From assembly GCA_937928405.1 (NCBI GenBank), contig CALFWZ010000005.1, positions 1 through 61,023 on the forward strand: 61,023 bases of DNA, written 5' to 3'. Shown piece after piece: positions 1 through 7,416 of this stretch. A program made the translations under genes and the position numbers. How positions within the stretch are numbered: the stretch's first letter is position 1; every line of letters begins with the position of its first letter. The notes below the pieces were generated by a model that was given only the letters and a program-made list of their open reading frames with translations, was not told the DNA's origin and ran no database searches. Origin of the DNA: an uncultured Saprospiraceae bacterium. Its GTDB lineage: Bacteria > Bacteroidota > Bacteroidia > Chitinophagales > Saprospiraceae.

Positions 1-136
1 TCACTAATTCACTAATTCACTAATTCACTAATTCACTAATTCACTAATTCACTAATTCACTAATTCACTAATTCACTAATTCACTAATTCACTAATTCAC
101 TAATTCACTAATTCACTAATTCACTAATTCACCAAC
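1..136. repeat. 8-bp tandem repeat (TCACTAAT)n
   Basis: Sixteen perfect head-to-tail copies of TCACTAAT fill positions 1-128, followed by one decayed copy (TCACCAAC, 129-136). The array runs off the left edge, so its true length is unknown. It ends about 20 bases before the first gene. The unit has no room for spacers, so it is not CRISPR. Copy number of such short repeats is often unstable by replication slippage; any effect on the downstream gene is inference. Confidence 0.95.
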
Positions 137-156
137 AACCAATACAACCTACAAGC

Positions 157-1278
157 ATGAAAATACCCATGGTCGATTTACGTGGCCAATATGATAAGAT
201 AAAGTCGGAAATTGATGTAGCGATCCAAGAATGCATTAACTCTACTCGTTTCATCGGTGGTCCAGTAATTGAACGATTTGCGGAAAATTTGGGTGAATAC
301 CTTAATTGTAAATATGTGATACCTTGTGCTAATGGAACGGATGCCTTGCAAGTTGCGCTGATGGCCGCTGGACTTAAGCCAGGAGATGAAGTAATCGTAC
401 CTTCTTTTACTTATGTAGCAACCGCAGAAGTAATTGCTTTGTTAGGGTTAGTGCCAGTGATGACGGATGTTGATCCAGAACATTTCAATCTAACCAAAGA
501 TATTATCCGACAGGCTGTTTCTATCAATACCAAAGCAATTGTTCCGGTTCATCTTTTTGGACAAACAGCTCCCATGGAAGGTATTATGGAACTTGCGGCA
601 GAATACGAATTAACGGTCATTGAGGATAATGCACAATCGTTGGGATCGGATTATACGTTTAGTGATGGCAAAAAACAGAAAGCGGGGACCATCGGAAATA
701 TTGGAACCACTTCCTTTTTTCCAGCTAAAAATTTGGGGGCTTATGGAGATGGAGGTGCCTTGTTTACAAATGACGAGGAGCTATCTAAAAAAATAAAAAT
801 GATTGCCAATCACGGACAATCCAAGCTGTATCACCACGAAGTGATCGGTGTTAACTCTCGTTTGGATGCGTTGCAGGCTGCGGTTTTGGATGTTAAATTA
901 AAATATTACGCAGCATATATTAAGGCTCGGCAAGCGGTAGCAAATTATTATGACCAACAATTTGGGGACGTCGACGAAATTATTATTCCGCAGCGTCATG
1001 AAAAGTCTACACACGTTTTTCATCAATATACTTTAAAAATTACCAATGGAAAACGGAACGAATTAAAAGAATTTCTCAAAACCAAAGGCATTGCTTCCGC
1101 TGTTTATTACCCAGTACCTTTAAATGAGCAAAATGCTTTTCGAGGCAAAGGCCGTTTGGTTGGTGAGATGAGTGTCACCAAAGAACTTTGTGACCAAGTC
1201 TTGTCTTTACCCATTCATACAGAAATGGATCACACGACTTTAAGATATATCACTGACCAAGTAAAATCATTTTTTTAA
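157..1278 (+). CDS. DegT/DnrJ/EryC1/StrS aminotransferase, WbpE/WlbC-like
   Basis: This is a PLP-dependent sugar aminotransferase of 373 residues, normal for the family. Visible landmarks are the fold-type-I start (IPMVDLRGQY), the ANGTDAL phosphate-binding segment near residue 60, the IEDNAQ motif near 155 and the PLP lysine K191 in FFPAKNLGAYGDGG. The next gene, two bases away, is a WlbA/WbpB-type dehydrogenase. WbpB and WbpE act as a coupled pair that makes UDP-GlcNAc3NA from UDP-GlcNAcA, so this gene most likely supplies the 3-amino group. The acetyltransferase of the same pathway lies at 33895. The exact sugar is inferred from context; the family call is firm. Confidence 0.88.
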   Translation: MKIPMVDLRGQYDKIKSEIDVAIQECINSTRFIGGPVIERFAENLGEYLNCKYVIPCANGTDALQVALMAAGLKPGDEVIVPSFTYVATAEVIALLGLVPVMTDVDPEHFNLTKDIIRQAVSINTKAIVPVHLFGQTAPMEGIMELAAEYELTVIEDNAQSLGSDYTFSDGKKQKAGTIGNIGTTSFFPAKNLGAYGDGGALFTNDEELSKKIKMIANHGQSKLYHHEVIGVNSRLDALQAAVLDVKLKYYAAYIKARQAVANYYDQQFGDVDEIIIPQRHEKSTHVFHQYTLKITNGKRNELKEFLKTKGIASAVYYPVPLNEQNAFRGKGRLVGEMSVTKELCDQVLSLPIHTEMDHTTLRYITDQVKSFF

Positions 1279-1279
1279 A

Positions 1280-2260
1280 GTGAAAAAAAAGTTTGCCCTC
1301 ATTGGTGCTGCAGGTTATATTGCTCCCCGACATCTGGCGGCTATTCAGTCGGTAGGAGGAGAGCTAGTGGCAGCGATGGATCCAAACGATTCGGTAGGCA
1401 TCTTAGATAGTTATTTCCCTAATACGGCTTTCTTTACAGAATTTGAACGCTTTGACCGACACTTAGAAAAACTAAAAAGAAGAGGAAATAAAATTGATTA
1501 TATCATTGTCTGTTCCCCCAATTATTTGCACGATGCACATTGTCGATTTGGATTACGCTACGGAGCGGATGTGATTTGTGAAAAACCCATCACCCTAAAT
1601 CCTTGGAATCTAGATGGATTGTTGGATATAGAAAAGGAAACAGGAAAGAGCGTATACAATATTTTACAACTGAGATTGCACGAAGATATTCTAGCATTAA
1701 AAAAACGAGTAGATGTACTTCCTGCTGATACCATGCATGAAATAGAACTTACTTACATCACTTCTCGAGGGAACTGGTACTACGCCAGTTGGAAAAGTGC
1801 GCTAGAAAAATCGGGTGGAGTAGCAACGAATATTGGGATACACTTTTTTGATATGTTGGGCTGGATATTTGGAAACTGTAAAGCGCATAAAGTCTATCAA
1901 CACCGCCATGATCGAGCAGGAGGTTTGTTAGTTTTTGAACGAGCAAAGGTCAATTGGTTTTTAAGTATCAATCACGATACACTACCAGAGGATATCAAAG
2001 AAAAAGGACAAAGAACCTATCGTTCCATTACCGTAGATGATAAAGAATTAGAATTTAGTAATGGATTTACTGAATTACATAATCGTAGCTATGAAGCTAT
2101 TTTAGCAGGTGACGGTTTTGGACTGGAAGCAACGCGTCCTGCGCTTGAATTAGCCTATCATATTCGAAATGCCGAGATAGTTCTTCCAGGATCGGACGCG
2201 CATTCGTTTTTAGACAAGCCAATTACTCCGCATCCCTTTAATCGGCGGAATAAGGGATAA
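1280..2260 (+). CDS. Gfo/Idh/MocA oxidoreductase, WlbA/WbpB-like (UDP-GlcNAcA 3-dehydrogenase)
   Basis: Predicted NAD-dependent dehydrogenase that oxidises C3 of UDP-N-acetylglucosaminuronate. The N-terminus has the Rossmann signature (FALIGAAGYIAPRH), then the family CEKPITLNPWN stretch near residue 105, and NIGIHFFDMLGWIFG near 185 containing the catalytic-region histidine typical of WlbA. At 326 residues it matches the family. It starts with GTG two bases after the aminotransferase stop, so the two are surely co-transcribed. Its last codons (HPFNRRNKG, stop) recur in decayed form at 3083-3112, beyond the following gene. Confidence 0.86.
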   Translation: MKKKFALIGAAGYIAPRHLAAIQSVGGELVAAMDPNDSVGILDSYFPNTAFFTEFERFDRHLEKLKRRGNKIDYIIVCSPNYLHDAHCRFGLRYGADVICEKPITLNPWNLDGLLDIEKETGKSVYNILQLRLHEDILALKKRVDVLPADTMHEIELTYITSRGNWYYASWKSALEKSGGVATNIGIHFFDMLGWIFGNCKAHKVYQHRHDRAGGLLVFERAKVNWFLSINHDTLPEDIKEKGQRTYRSITVDDKELEFSNGFTELHNRSYEAILAGDGFGLEATRPALELAYHIRNAEIVLPGSDAHSFLDKPITPHPFNRRNKG

Positions 2261-2305
2261 TCCAATTTGCTGAATTTTTCGTATATTGGAATAAATTATT
2301 TTGGT

Positions 2306-2923
2306 ATGAATAAGTTAATTAAAAAGAGACCGATAACAAAACTCCAGGAGTTGGACTTATCTGGCTATTATACTTATACCGATTATTTGACATGGCGATT
2401 TAAGGAGCGAGTAGAGCTAATAAAGGGAATGATATTTAAGATGTCTCCTGCGCCTAATATGAATCATCAGCGTATATCCACAAAATTGGTAAGTAAACTA
2501 GCTAATTATCTGGAAGAACATAAGTGCGAAGTTTTTCATGCTCCCTTCGACGTACGTTTGCCAGTGTCTTTAAAGAAGGGGAAAGTTGATACCGTAGTAC
2601 AACCGGATATTTGCGTCGTTTGTGACAAGAAAAAATTAGAAAAGCAGGGTTGTAATGGTGCACCAGATTTAGTGATTGAAATATTATCACCAGGAAATTC
2701 CAAAACCGAAATGCGCGATAAGTACGCAGTATATGAGGAATCGGGCGTTAAAGAATACTGGTTGATTGATCCTGCCAATGAAGCAGGAATTATTTATAGT
2801 TTAGATAAAAAAGGCAAATATATCGGTTCCCCATTTTATACCAGTGGTCAACAAATGCCATCAAAGGTTATCAAAGGCTTTAAATTCGATGTAGAAAATA
2901 TTTTTCCAGACGACCACGAATAA
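2306..2923 (+). CDS. Uma2 family protein (DUF820, PD-(D/E)XK nuclease fold)
   Basis: A 205-residue protein of the Uma2/DUF820 family, a PD-(D/E)XK-type fold widespread in cyanobacteria and Bacteroidota with no settled physiological role. The fold signature is present: QPDICVV, then PDLVIEILSP, and the helix KYAVYEESGVKEYWLIDP. I place the start at the ATG at 2306; an upstream in-frame TTG at 2267 would add 13 residues only 6 bases after wlbA and has no family-like sequence. The gene has nothing to do with polysaccharide synthesis and sits between two copies of the wlbA tail, so it looks inserted. Confidence 0.8.
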   Translation: MNKLIKKRPITKLQELDLSGYYTYTDYLTWRFKERVELIKGMIFKMSPAPNMNHQRISTKLVSKLANYLEEHKCEVFHAPFDVRLPVSLKKGKVDTVVQPDICVVCDKKKLEKQGCNGAPDLVIEILSPGNSKTEMRDKYAVYEESGVKEYWLIDPANEAGIIYSLDKKGKYIGSPFYTSGQQMPSKVIKGFKFDVENIFPDDHE

Positions 2924-2930
2924 AAGATAA

Positions 2931-3126
2931 AAACCTATTTTGAAAAAATATTCCCTCAAGTGGATTGGGCGTACTTTCCCTTAGACAAATTCAATTATCC
3001 TTTCTTACGCTAAAATACACAGTGTCCTAAAATTAGCTTTTTAATCCAGACCAAACGATTACTTAAACATGCGTTAAGTTAACATCCTTTTAATCGACGA
3101 AACAAGGGATAATTCTATACTGAATT
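2931..3126 (+). other. decayed sequence: short orphan reading frame plus repeated wlbA 3' end
   Basis: No intact gene lies between 2924 and 3371. Positions 2933-3013 read as 26 open codons (TYFEKIFPQVDWAYFPLD...) ending in TAA; it may be the remnant of a protein C-terminus but I do not recognise it. Positions 3083-3112 repeat the last 30 bases of wlbA (2231-2260) with 26 of 30 identical and would again encode HPFNRRNKG and a stop; similarity continues weakly to about 3126 (both end in CTGAATT). The reading frame upstream of this second copy is broken (stop at 3080-3082), so it is a relic. Confidence 0.6.
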
Positions 3127-3168
3127 AAATTAAAGCTAAATCTATCGGAAACATTATTCCCGTTTTTA

Positions 3169-3201
3169 TTTGGTTCTTATAATAAATATTGAGTAGTTTT
3201 G
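3169..3201 (+). promoter_or_regulatory. Bacteroidota-type promoter P1 of the polysaccharide locus
   Basis: TTTG at 3169-3172 and TAGTTTTG at 3194-3201 are separated by 21 bases, matching the Bacteroidota -33/-7 consensus (TTTG and TAnnTTTG). The -7 box lies in the string TTGAGTAGTTTTGCTGCTAG, nearly the same as in P2 130-140 bases downstream. This copy has a degraded right arm of the P2 palindrome. Confidence 0.5.
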
Positions 3202-3310
3202 CTGCTAGAAAACAATTTATCTTATCCTAGGTCAAAAGACCATTCCCCTTTAAGTCAATATTTATTTTCATTTACAATTTTGTCATTTTTCCCAAAAGAT
3301 GATATAAAAA

Positions 3311-3349
3311 TTTGTAATACAATATACTTTGAGTAGTTTTGCTACTCAA
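3311..3349 (+). promoter_or_regulatory. Bacteroidota-type promoter P2 with embedded palindrome (possible operator)
   Basis: TTTG at 3311-3314 is followed after 19 bases by TAGTTTTG at 3334-3341, an exact fit to the Bacteroidota consensus. The -7 box lies inside a perfect inverted repeat, TTGAGTAG (3329-3336) and CTACTCAA (3342-3349), loop TTTTG. A protein bound there would block the promoter, so it is a candidate operator, perhaps for the winged-helix protein encoded just downstream. Transcription would start near 3347-3350, leaving about 25 bases before the ATG at 3372. Confidence 0.6.
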
Positions 3350-3371
3350 TAATGAACGACTTATATTTACG

Positions 3372-3911
3372 ATGATCGAGACGCTTATTTCTTCCAAAAC
3401 GCGGATTAAGTTATTACTCAAGTTCTTTCTGAACCGTAATACGACTGCCTACTTACGTGGGTTAGAAGGCGAATTTGGTGAGTCTAGTAATGCTATTCGA
3501 CTGGAACTCAATAAGTTAGAGCGTGCTGGTATGTTGAATTCCTTTTCTGAAGGGAATAAGAAAATGTTCAAAGCAAATCAACAACATCCGTTGTTTGATG
3601 AAATTCACAATATTATACTAAAATACGTTGGTTTAGATCAAGTGGTTGAGAATGTGGTAGAGCGTCTGGGTGATGTTCAGCAGGTATTTCTGGCTGGAGA
3701 TTTTTCAAGAGGACTCAATAGCCAGATTATAGATTTAGTATTTGTAGGTAATATTGATCAGACTTATCTAGTCAATCTGATTGCAAAAACAGAAGATTTA
3801 GTAAAACGGAAAATACGCTATTTGATCTATACTCAAGAAGAAATAGCAAACCTAGACTGGGAACAATTTCAGTCGGCACCACTATTACTTTGGAGTAAAG
3901 AAGTTATATAA
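3372..3911 (+). CDS. winged-helix regulator with nucleotidyltransferase-like C-terminal half
   Basis: A 179-residue protein. Residues 1-70 form a winged helix: KTRIKLLLKFFLNRN, a recognition region ESSNAIRLELNKLERAGML and a wing with EGNKKMFKANQQHPL. The second half (VENVVERLGDVQQVFLAGDFSRGLNSQIIDLVFVG) resembles the minimal nucleotidyltransferase fold fused to such regulators. This type commonly precedes UpxY at Bacteroidota capsule loci. I use the ATG at 3372: the in-frame TTG at 3339 lies within the -7 promoter box. It ends four bases before upxY, so it is probably co-transcribed and could control P2. Its DNA target is inference. Confidence 0.75.
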   Translation: MIETLISSKTRIKLLLKFFLNRNTTAYLRGLEGEFGESSNAIRLELNKLERAGMLNSFSEGNKKMFKANQQHPLFDEIHNIILKYVGLDQVVENVVERLGDVQQVFLAGDFSRGLNSQIIDLVFVGNIDQTYLVNLIAKTEDLVKRKIRYLIYTQEEIANLDWEQFQSAPLLLWSKEVI

Positions 3912-3915
3912 AAAA

Positions 3916-4473
3916 ATGAACGCAACGATAATAGATAGAGAGAGTCTGACTCCTGAAAATCATCTACATGCTACTGAAGAACGGTGGTTTGCTGTTCGTA
4001 CTGGATTTCGCAAGGAAAAAATCGTACAAAAAAGATTGAATAGTAAAGGTATTATCAGTTATCTGCCATTATATAAAGTTATCCGTCGTTACGAGCGTAA
4101 AGTAAAACATCTAGAACTACCGCTCATTAATTCTTATCTATTTGTCAAGATTACGAAAGCCAATTATATACAGGTATTAGAGACGGAACAGGTGCATGCT
4201 TTTGTTCATTTTAACAGAAATCTAATTGCCATCCCTGAAGTAGAAATTGACACAATACGTCGAGTACTCGGTGAAGCAACTGAAGTAGGAGTCATAGAAG
4301 AAGGCTATCAAAAAGGAGATCTTGTAGAAGTGATCGGTGGCCGTTTGACGGGACTAAATGGAGAATTGATTGCCGGAAACGGAAAAAAACGATTGATTAT
4401 TCGATTAGAAAATATTGGCGTAGGGTTGGAAGTAGAAGTGGATGCGAAGTATTTGCGTAAGCAAAATAAATAG
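3916..4473 (+). CDS. UpxY-type transcription antiterminator (NusG paralogue)
   Basis: A 185-residue NusG-like protein. Residues 23-120 are the NusG N-terminal domain (RWFAVRTGFRKEKIVQKRLNSKG, LINSYLFVKI), which binds RNA polymerase; residues about 130-180 are a KOW domain (GDLVEVIGGRLTGLNGELI). In Bacteroides, UpxY proteins let polymerase read through early termination in the long 5' region of their own capsule operon. Its place as second gene, just upstream of the export genes, fits that role. The leader between this gene and the export gene holds hairpins it might overcome. Confidence 0.85.
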   Translation: MNATIIDRESLTPENHLHATEERWFAVRTGFRKEKIVQKRLNSKGIISYLPLYKVIRRYERKVKHLELPLINSYLFVKITKANYIQVLETEQVHAFVHFNRNLIAIPEVEIDTIRRVLGEATEVGVIEEGYQKGDLVEVIGGRLTGLNGELIAGNGKKRLIIRLENIGVGLEVEVDAKYLRKQNK

Positions 4474-4530
4474 CCTTTATAATGGTGAAAATTATTTTTT
4501 AGGTTATGTAAAAAGGAATTTTTTTGAAAT

Positions 4531-4550
4531 AAACGTCTCAGACGTTTTTC
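4531..4550 (+). terminator. hairpin in the upxY-wza leader (possible conditional terminator)
   Basis: AAACGTC (4531-4537), loop TCA, GACGTTT (4541-4547), followed by TTC; the right arm itself ends in a T tract (five T in a row, 4545-4549). This is a short intrinsic-terminator-like hairpin in the 168-base gap between upxY and the export gene. A second small hairpin, ACGGC/GCCGT with a GAA loop, is at 4610-4622. Read-through aided by UpxY would be required if it terminates. Confidence 0.4.
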
Positions 4551-4641
4551 AATGTTATATATTTTTAGATATACCCGCTATTCAGACTATAAGTACTTGC
4601 GACTTACTGACGGCGAAGCCGTACCAAAACCTATATTTTAA

Positions 4642-7395
4642 ATGTTAAGAATCTTATTAGTTATTAGTGTTTTTTTATGCTGCCAGACTATTGGTAGTAC
4701 TCAAACATTGGATAATATCCCCATCGACCAGGCTACGATTGATCGAGAACTTGAACGTCGTAACCTTACGGAAGCCGAAGTACGGGCCAAACTAGAAGAA
4801 CGAGGTATTGATATTGACAATATTAATGCAAGTGACCTTCCTCGCTTAGAAGTAACCTTAGAAGAGATAGCTAAGGAAATAGCAGCCGAAAAGCAAGCAG
4901 CGAAAGAAGCTGCTGCGGAAGCCAAAGGGCAAGACAAAATTGATGAAGAAGCGAGCACCATTGCAAAAGAGGCTGGCGATAAAATTCAAGAGGCTGTCGC
5001 AGATGGTGCTACGGTGGAAGAAGCCATTGCGGAAGAGTTAGTAGATCAGGCACAGGAAGATTTACCGCCAACAAATATTTATGGTCAGCAAATTTTCCGA
5101 AATAAAACATTAAAGGTATTTAGTCAATCCGATGACGTGGCTCCTTCCCCTTCCTATATTCTAGGTCCAGGCGATAAGGTAAATATTTCTATCTGGGGCA
5201 TCTCTCAAGAGGATGCGACCTATGAAATCAATCAATCAGGCTATATCAAGCCTACAGGAATGTCTCGAATTACTTTAAAGGGAATTTCTTATGAAAAGGC
5301 AAAAAACTTACTGCAAAGTCGTTTTTCTCAATTCTATCGCTTTCGTCCAGAAGAATTTGCGGTAACGATTTCTTATGCTCGTACCATCAATGTCAATATT
5401 TATGGTGAAGTTTTTAACCAAGGAAGTTTCACTATTCCCGCTACTAATACCGCATTTAACGCATTAGTCGCTGCTGGAGGACCGACCGACATTGGAAGTG
5501 TTCGAAATATTAAACTTATCCGGAATAATGGTGGAACTTCAAAAATGGATGTTTACGAATTTATGAATAACCCGACTGTTTCTGAAGACTTTCAGTTGTC
5601 GAATAATGATGTAATATTTGTTTCTGTGGCAGAAAAAATTATAGAAATAAAAGGAGCGGTACGTCGTCCTCTAAAATATGAGTTACTACCTACGGAACAA
5701 TTAAAGAATCTTATTGATTACGCAGGAGGTTTAAAAGAAAATGCCTATCGCACTATTATTCAAGTTAAGCGATTTGAAAATGATAAAGAAAGAATTATTG
5801 ATGTAAAACTAGGTGAATTAATGCGGGGAAGTAGCGATTTCACATTGTTAAATGGAGACATCGTTACCATTCCCGTAATTCCTACATCTTACGAAAATTA
5901 TGCTAGTGTTGAAGGCGCTGTAGAACTTCCTGGTGAATTTGAAATTAATAACGGGATGCGGGTAAGTGAGTTGTTGCGCAAAGCCGTGTTGGCCCGTGAT
6001 GCACGTACGGACTTGGCGTACCTAATCCGTGTACGAGAGGATGGCACCGCTAGCTACGAGCGCGTCAATATTGCAGAAATACTAGAAAATCCTGCTGCTG
6101 CCAGTAATTATGTTTTGACCGATAAAGATCGTTTAAATGTGCTATCTCAGCGGTCATTTGTTGATCAAGATTTGATTACTACCAGTGGACAATTAAGGAA
6201 TCCTCGGGAAATAAAATATGATCCTGCTCAAAGTATTCGAGTAGCCGATGCGATTGTGCTAAGTGGTGGTCTCAAACCTGAGGCAACAGACTTTGCTTAC
6301 ATTCGCCGTACGGTATTAAGTGATGAACGGGAGACAGAATATGTTCGGGTAAATTTGGTAAATGCATTATCTGATGCGAGTTCTGGAGATAACCTAGAGT
6401 TAAAAGCGAATGATATTTTGATCGTATATTCTAAACTAGATTTTTTAGAAAGGTCAACGGTTTTTATTTCAGGTGCAGTACGTAATCCTGGCGAATTTAC
6501 CTATGATGCTTCTCTTACACTAACTGATTTATTGACACTGGCTGGTGGTCTTAAAATGCAGGCTGCGACTAATCGGATTGATGTATTTCGTGTACAAATA
6601 TTTGAAAACGAACCAACCCGGACAGTGGTGGCTACGCTAGAGATAGACGGTAATAATTTTCAAGTAGAAGGTAGTAATTTTATCCTGCAACCCTTTGATC
6701 AGGTAGCAGTACGGTCGGTGGCTGATTTTGAATTGCAGCAGTTGGTGACCTTGAAAGGCGAGGTTAAATTTCCGGGAGTGTATGCGTTGTTAGATGATAA
6801 TGAGAAATTGGCGAGTGTGATAAGAAGAGCGGGAGGACTGACGAAGGAAGCATTTGCGGAGGGAGCGGTTTTGACTAGAAATATGGATGAGACCGGGTAT
6901 GTTGTTTTTCAATTGGAAGAGGCGATGCAGGATGGTTCTTCTAATTCTAACATTATTATGAAGCGAGGAGATATTTTAGAAATACCGAAGCAGAAGGATT
7001 TGGTAGGGATAGATTTGGCAAATACATTGGCATCAGAGTTATATGATACGAGTGTGGTGCGAGAGAAGATGATCAATGTTCCTTATGTTAAGGGAAAATC
7101 GGCTAAGTATTATATTGATGAATATGTGGCAGGGATAGGAGAAAAGGGGCGGCGAAAATATGTAACTGTGCGGCATCCGAGTGGAGAGATACAGCGAACT
7201 AAGAATTTTTTATTTTTTAAGAAATACCCTCGAGTTGAAAAAGGAACAATGGTGTATGTAGGTAGGAAAAAAGAAAAGCCAATAAAAAATACAACAGAGA
7301 AAAAAGATACGGATTGGGGGAAAGTAGTAGCGAATAGTATTGCACAAGTTACGGCAGTTTTGACGTTGGTGTTGTTAACTCAAAGATTAGATTAA
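4642..7395 (+). CDS. polysaccharide export protein, Wza-like with six SLBB domains
   Basis: Outer-membrane polysaccharide exporter of 917 residues, much longer than E. coli Wza (about 380). An N-terminal signal sequence (LRILLVISVFLCC) is followed by a highly charged Ala/Glu/Lys-rich helical stretch at about 40-140, the Poly_export domain at about 171-245 (YILGPGDKVNISIWG), then six SLBB beta-grasp repeats beginning near 251, 336, 421, 511, 606 and 701, each with a G-x-V-x-x-P-G type start and a xxAGG turn. A hydrophobic helix closes the protein (VVANSIAQVTAVLTLVLL). Codon choice changes near residue 694: before it arginine is almost all CGN, after it AGA/AGG, TTG and GAG become common. Confidence 0.88.
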   Translation: MLRILLVISVFLCCQTIGSTQTLDNIPIDQATIDRELERRNLTEAEVRAKLEERGIDIDNINASDLPRLEVTLEEIAKEIAAEKQAAKEAAAEAKGQDKIDEEASTIAKEAGDKIQEAVADGATVEEAIAEELVDQAQEDLPPTNIYGQQIFRNKTLKVFSQSDDVAPSPSYILGPGDKVNISIWGISQEDATYEINQSGYIKPTGMSRITLKGISYEKAKNLLQSRFSQFYRFRPEEFAVTISYARTINVNIYGEVFNQGSFTIPATNTAFNALVAAGGPTDIGSVRNIKLIRNNGGTSKMDVYEFMNNPTVSEDFQLSNNDVIFVSVAEKIIEIKGAVRRPLKYELLPTEQLKNLIDYAGGLKENAYRTIIQVKRFENDKERIIDVKLGELMRGSSDFTLLNGDIVTIPVIPTSYENYASVEGAVELPGEFEINNGMRVSELLRKAVLARDARTDLAYLIRVREDGTASYERVNIAEILENPAAASNYVLTDKDRLNVLSQRSFVDQDLITTSGQLRNPREIKYDPAQSIRVADAIVLSGGLKPEATDFAYIRRTVLSDERETEYVRVNLVNALSDASSGDNLELKANDILIVYSKLDFLERSTVFISGAVRNPGEFTYDASLTLTDLLTLAGGLKMQAATNRIDVFRVQIFENEPTRTVVATLEIDGNNFQVEGSNFILQPFDQVAVRSVADFELQQLVTLKGEVKFPGVYALLDDNEKLASVIRRAGGLTKEAFAEGAVLTRNMDETGYVVFQLEEAMQDGSSNSNIIMKRGDILEIPKQKDLVGIDLANTLASELYDTSVVREKMINVPYVKGKSAKYYIDEYVAGIGEKGRRKYVTVRHPSGEIQRTKNFLFFKKYPRVEKGTMVYVGRKKEKPIKNTTEKKDTDWGKVVANSIAQVTAVLTLVLLTQRLD

Positions 7396-7416
7396 TCGTT
7401 TAGAAGAGAAAAAAAA

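Noticed and set aside
1..136. CRISPR array
   Set aside because: Units are 8 bases and directly adjacent with no spacers; no cas genes are in the window.
4586..4622. JUMPstart/ops element before the exporter
   Set aside because: The GGCGGTAGCGT core of ops is not present; only a small ACGGC/GCCGT hairpin is seen, and Bacteroidota use UpxY rather than RfaH.
4442..4648. 68-codon plus-strand frame between upxY and the exporter
   Set aside because: It overlaps the end of upxY and the start of the exporter in another frame, contains the terminator-like hairpin and has no family-like features.
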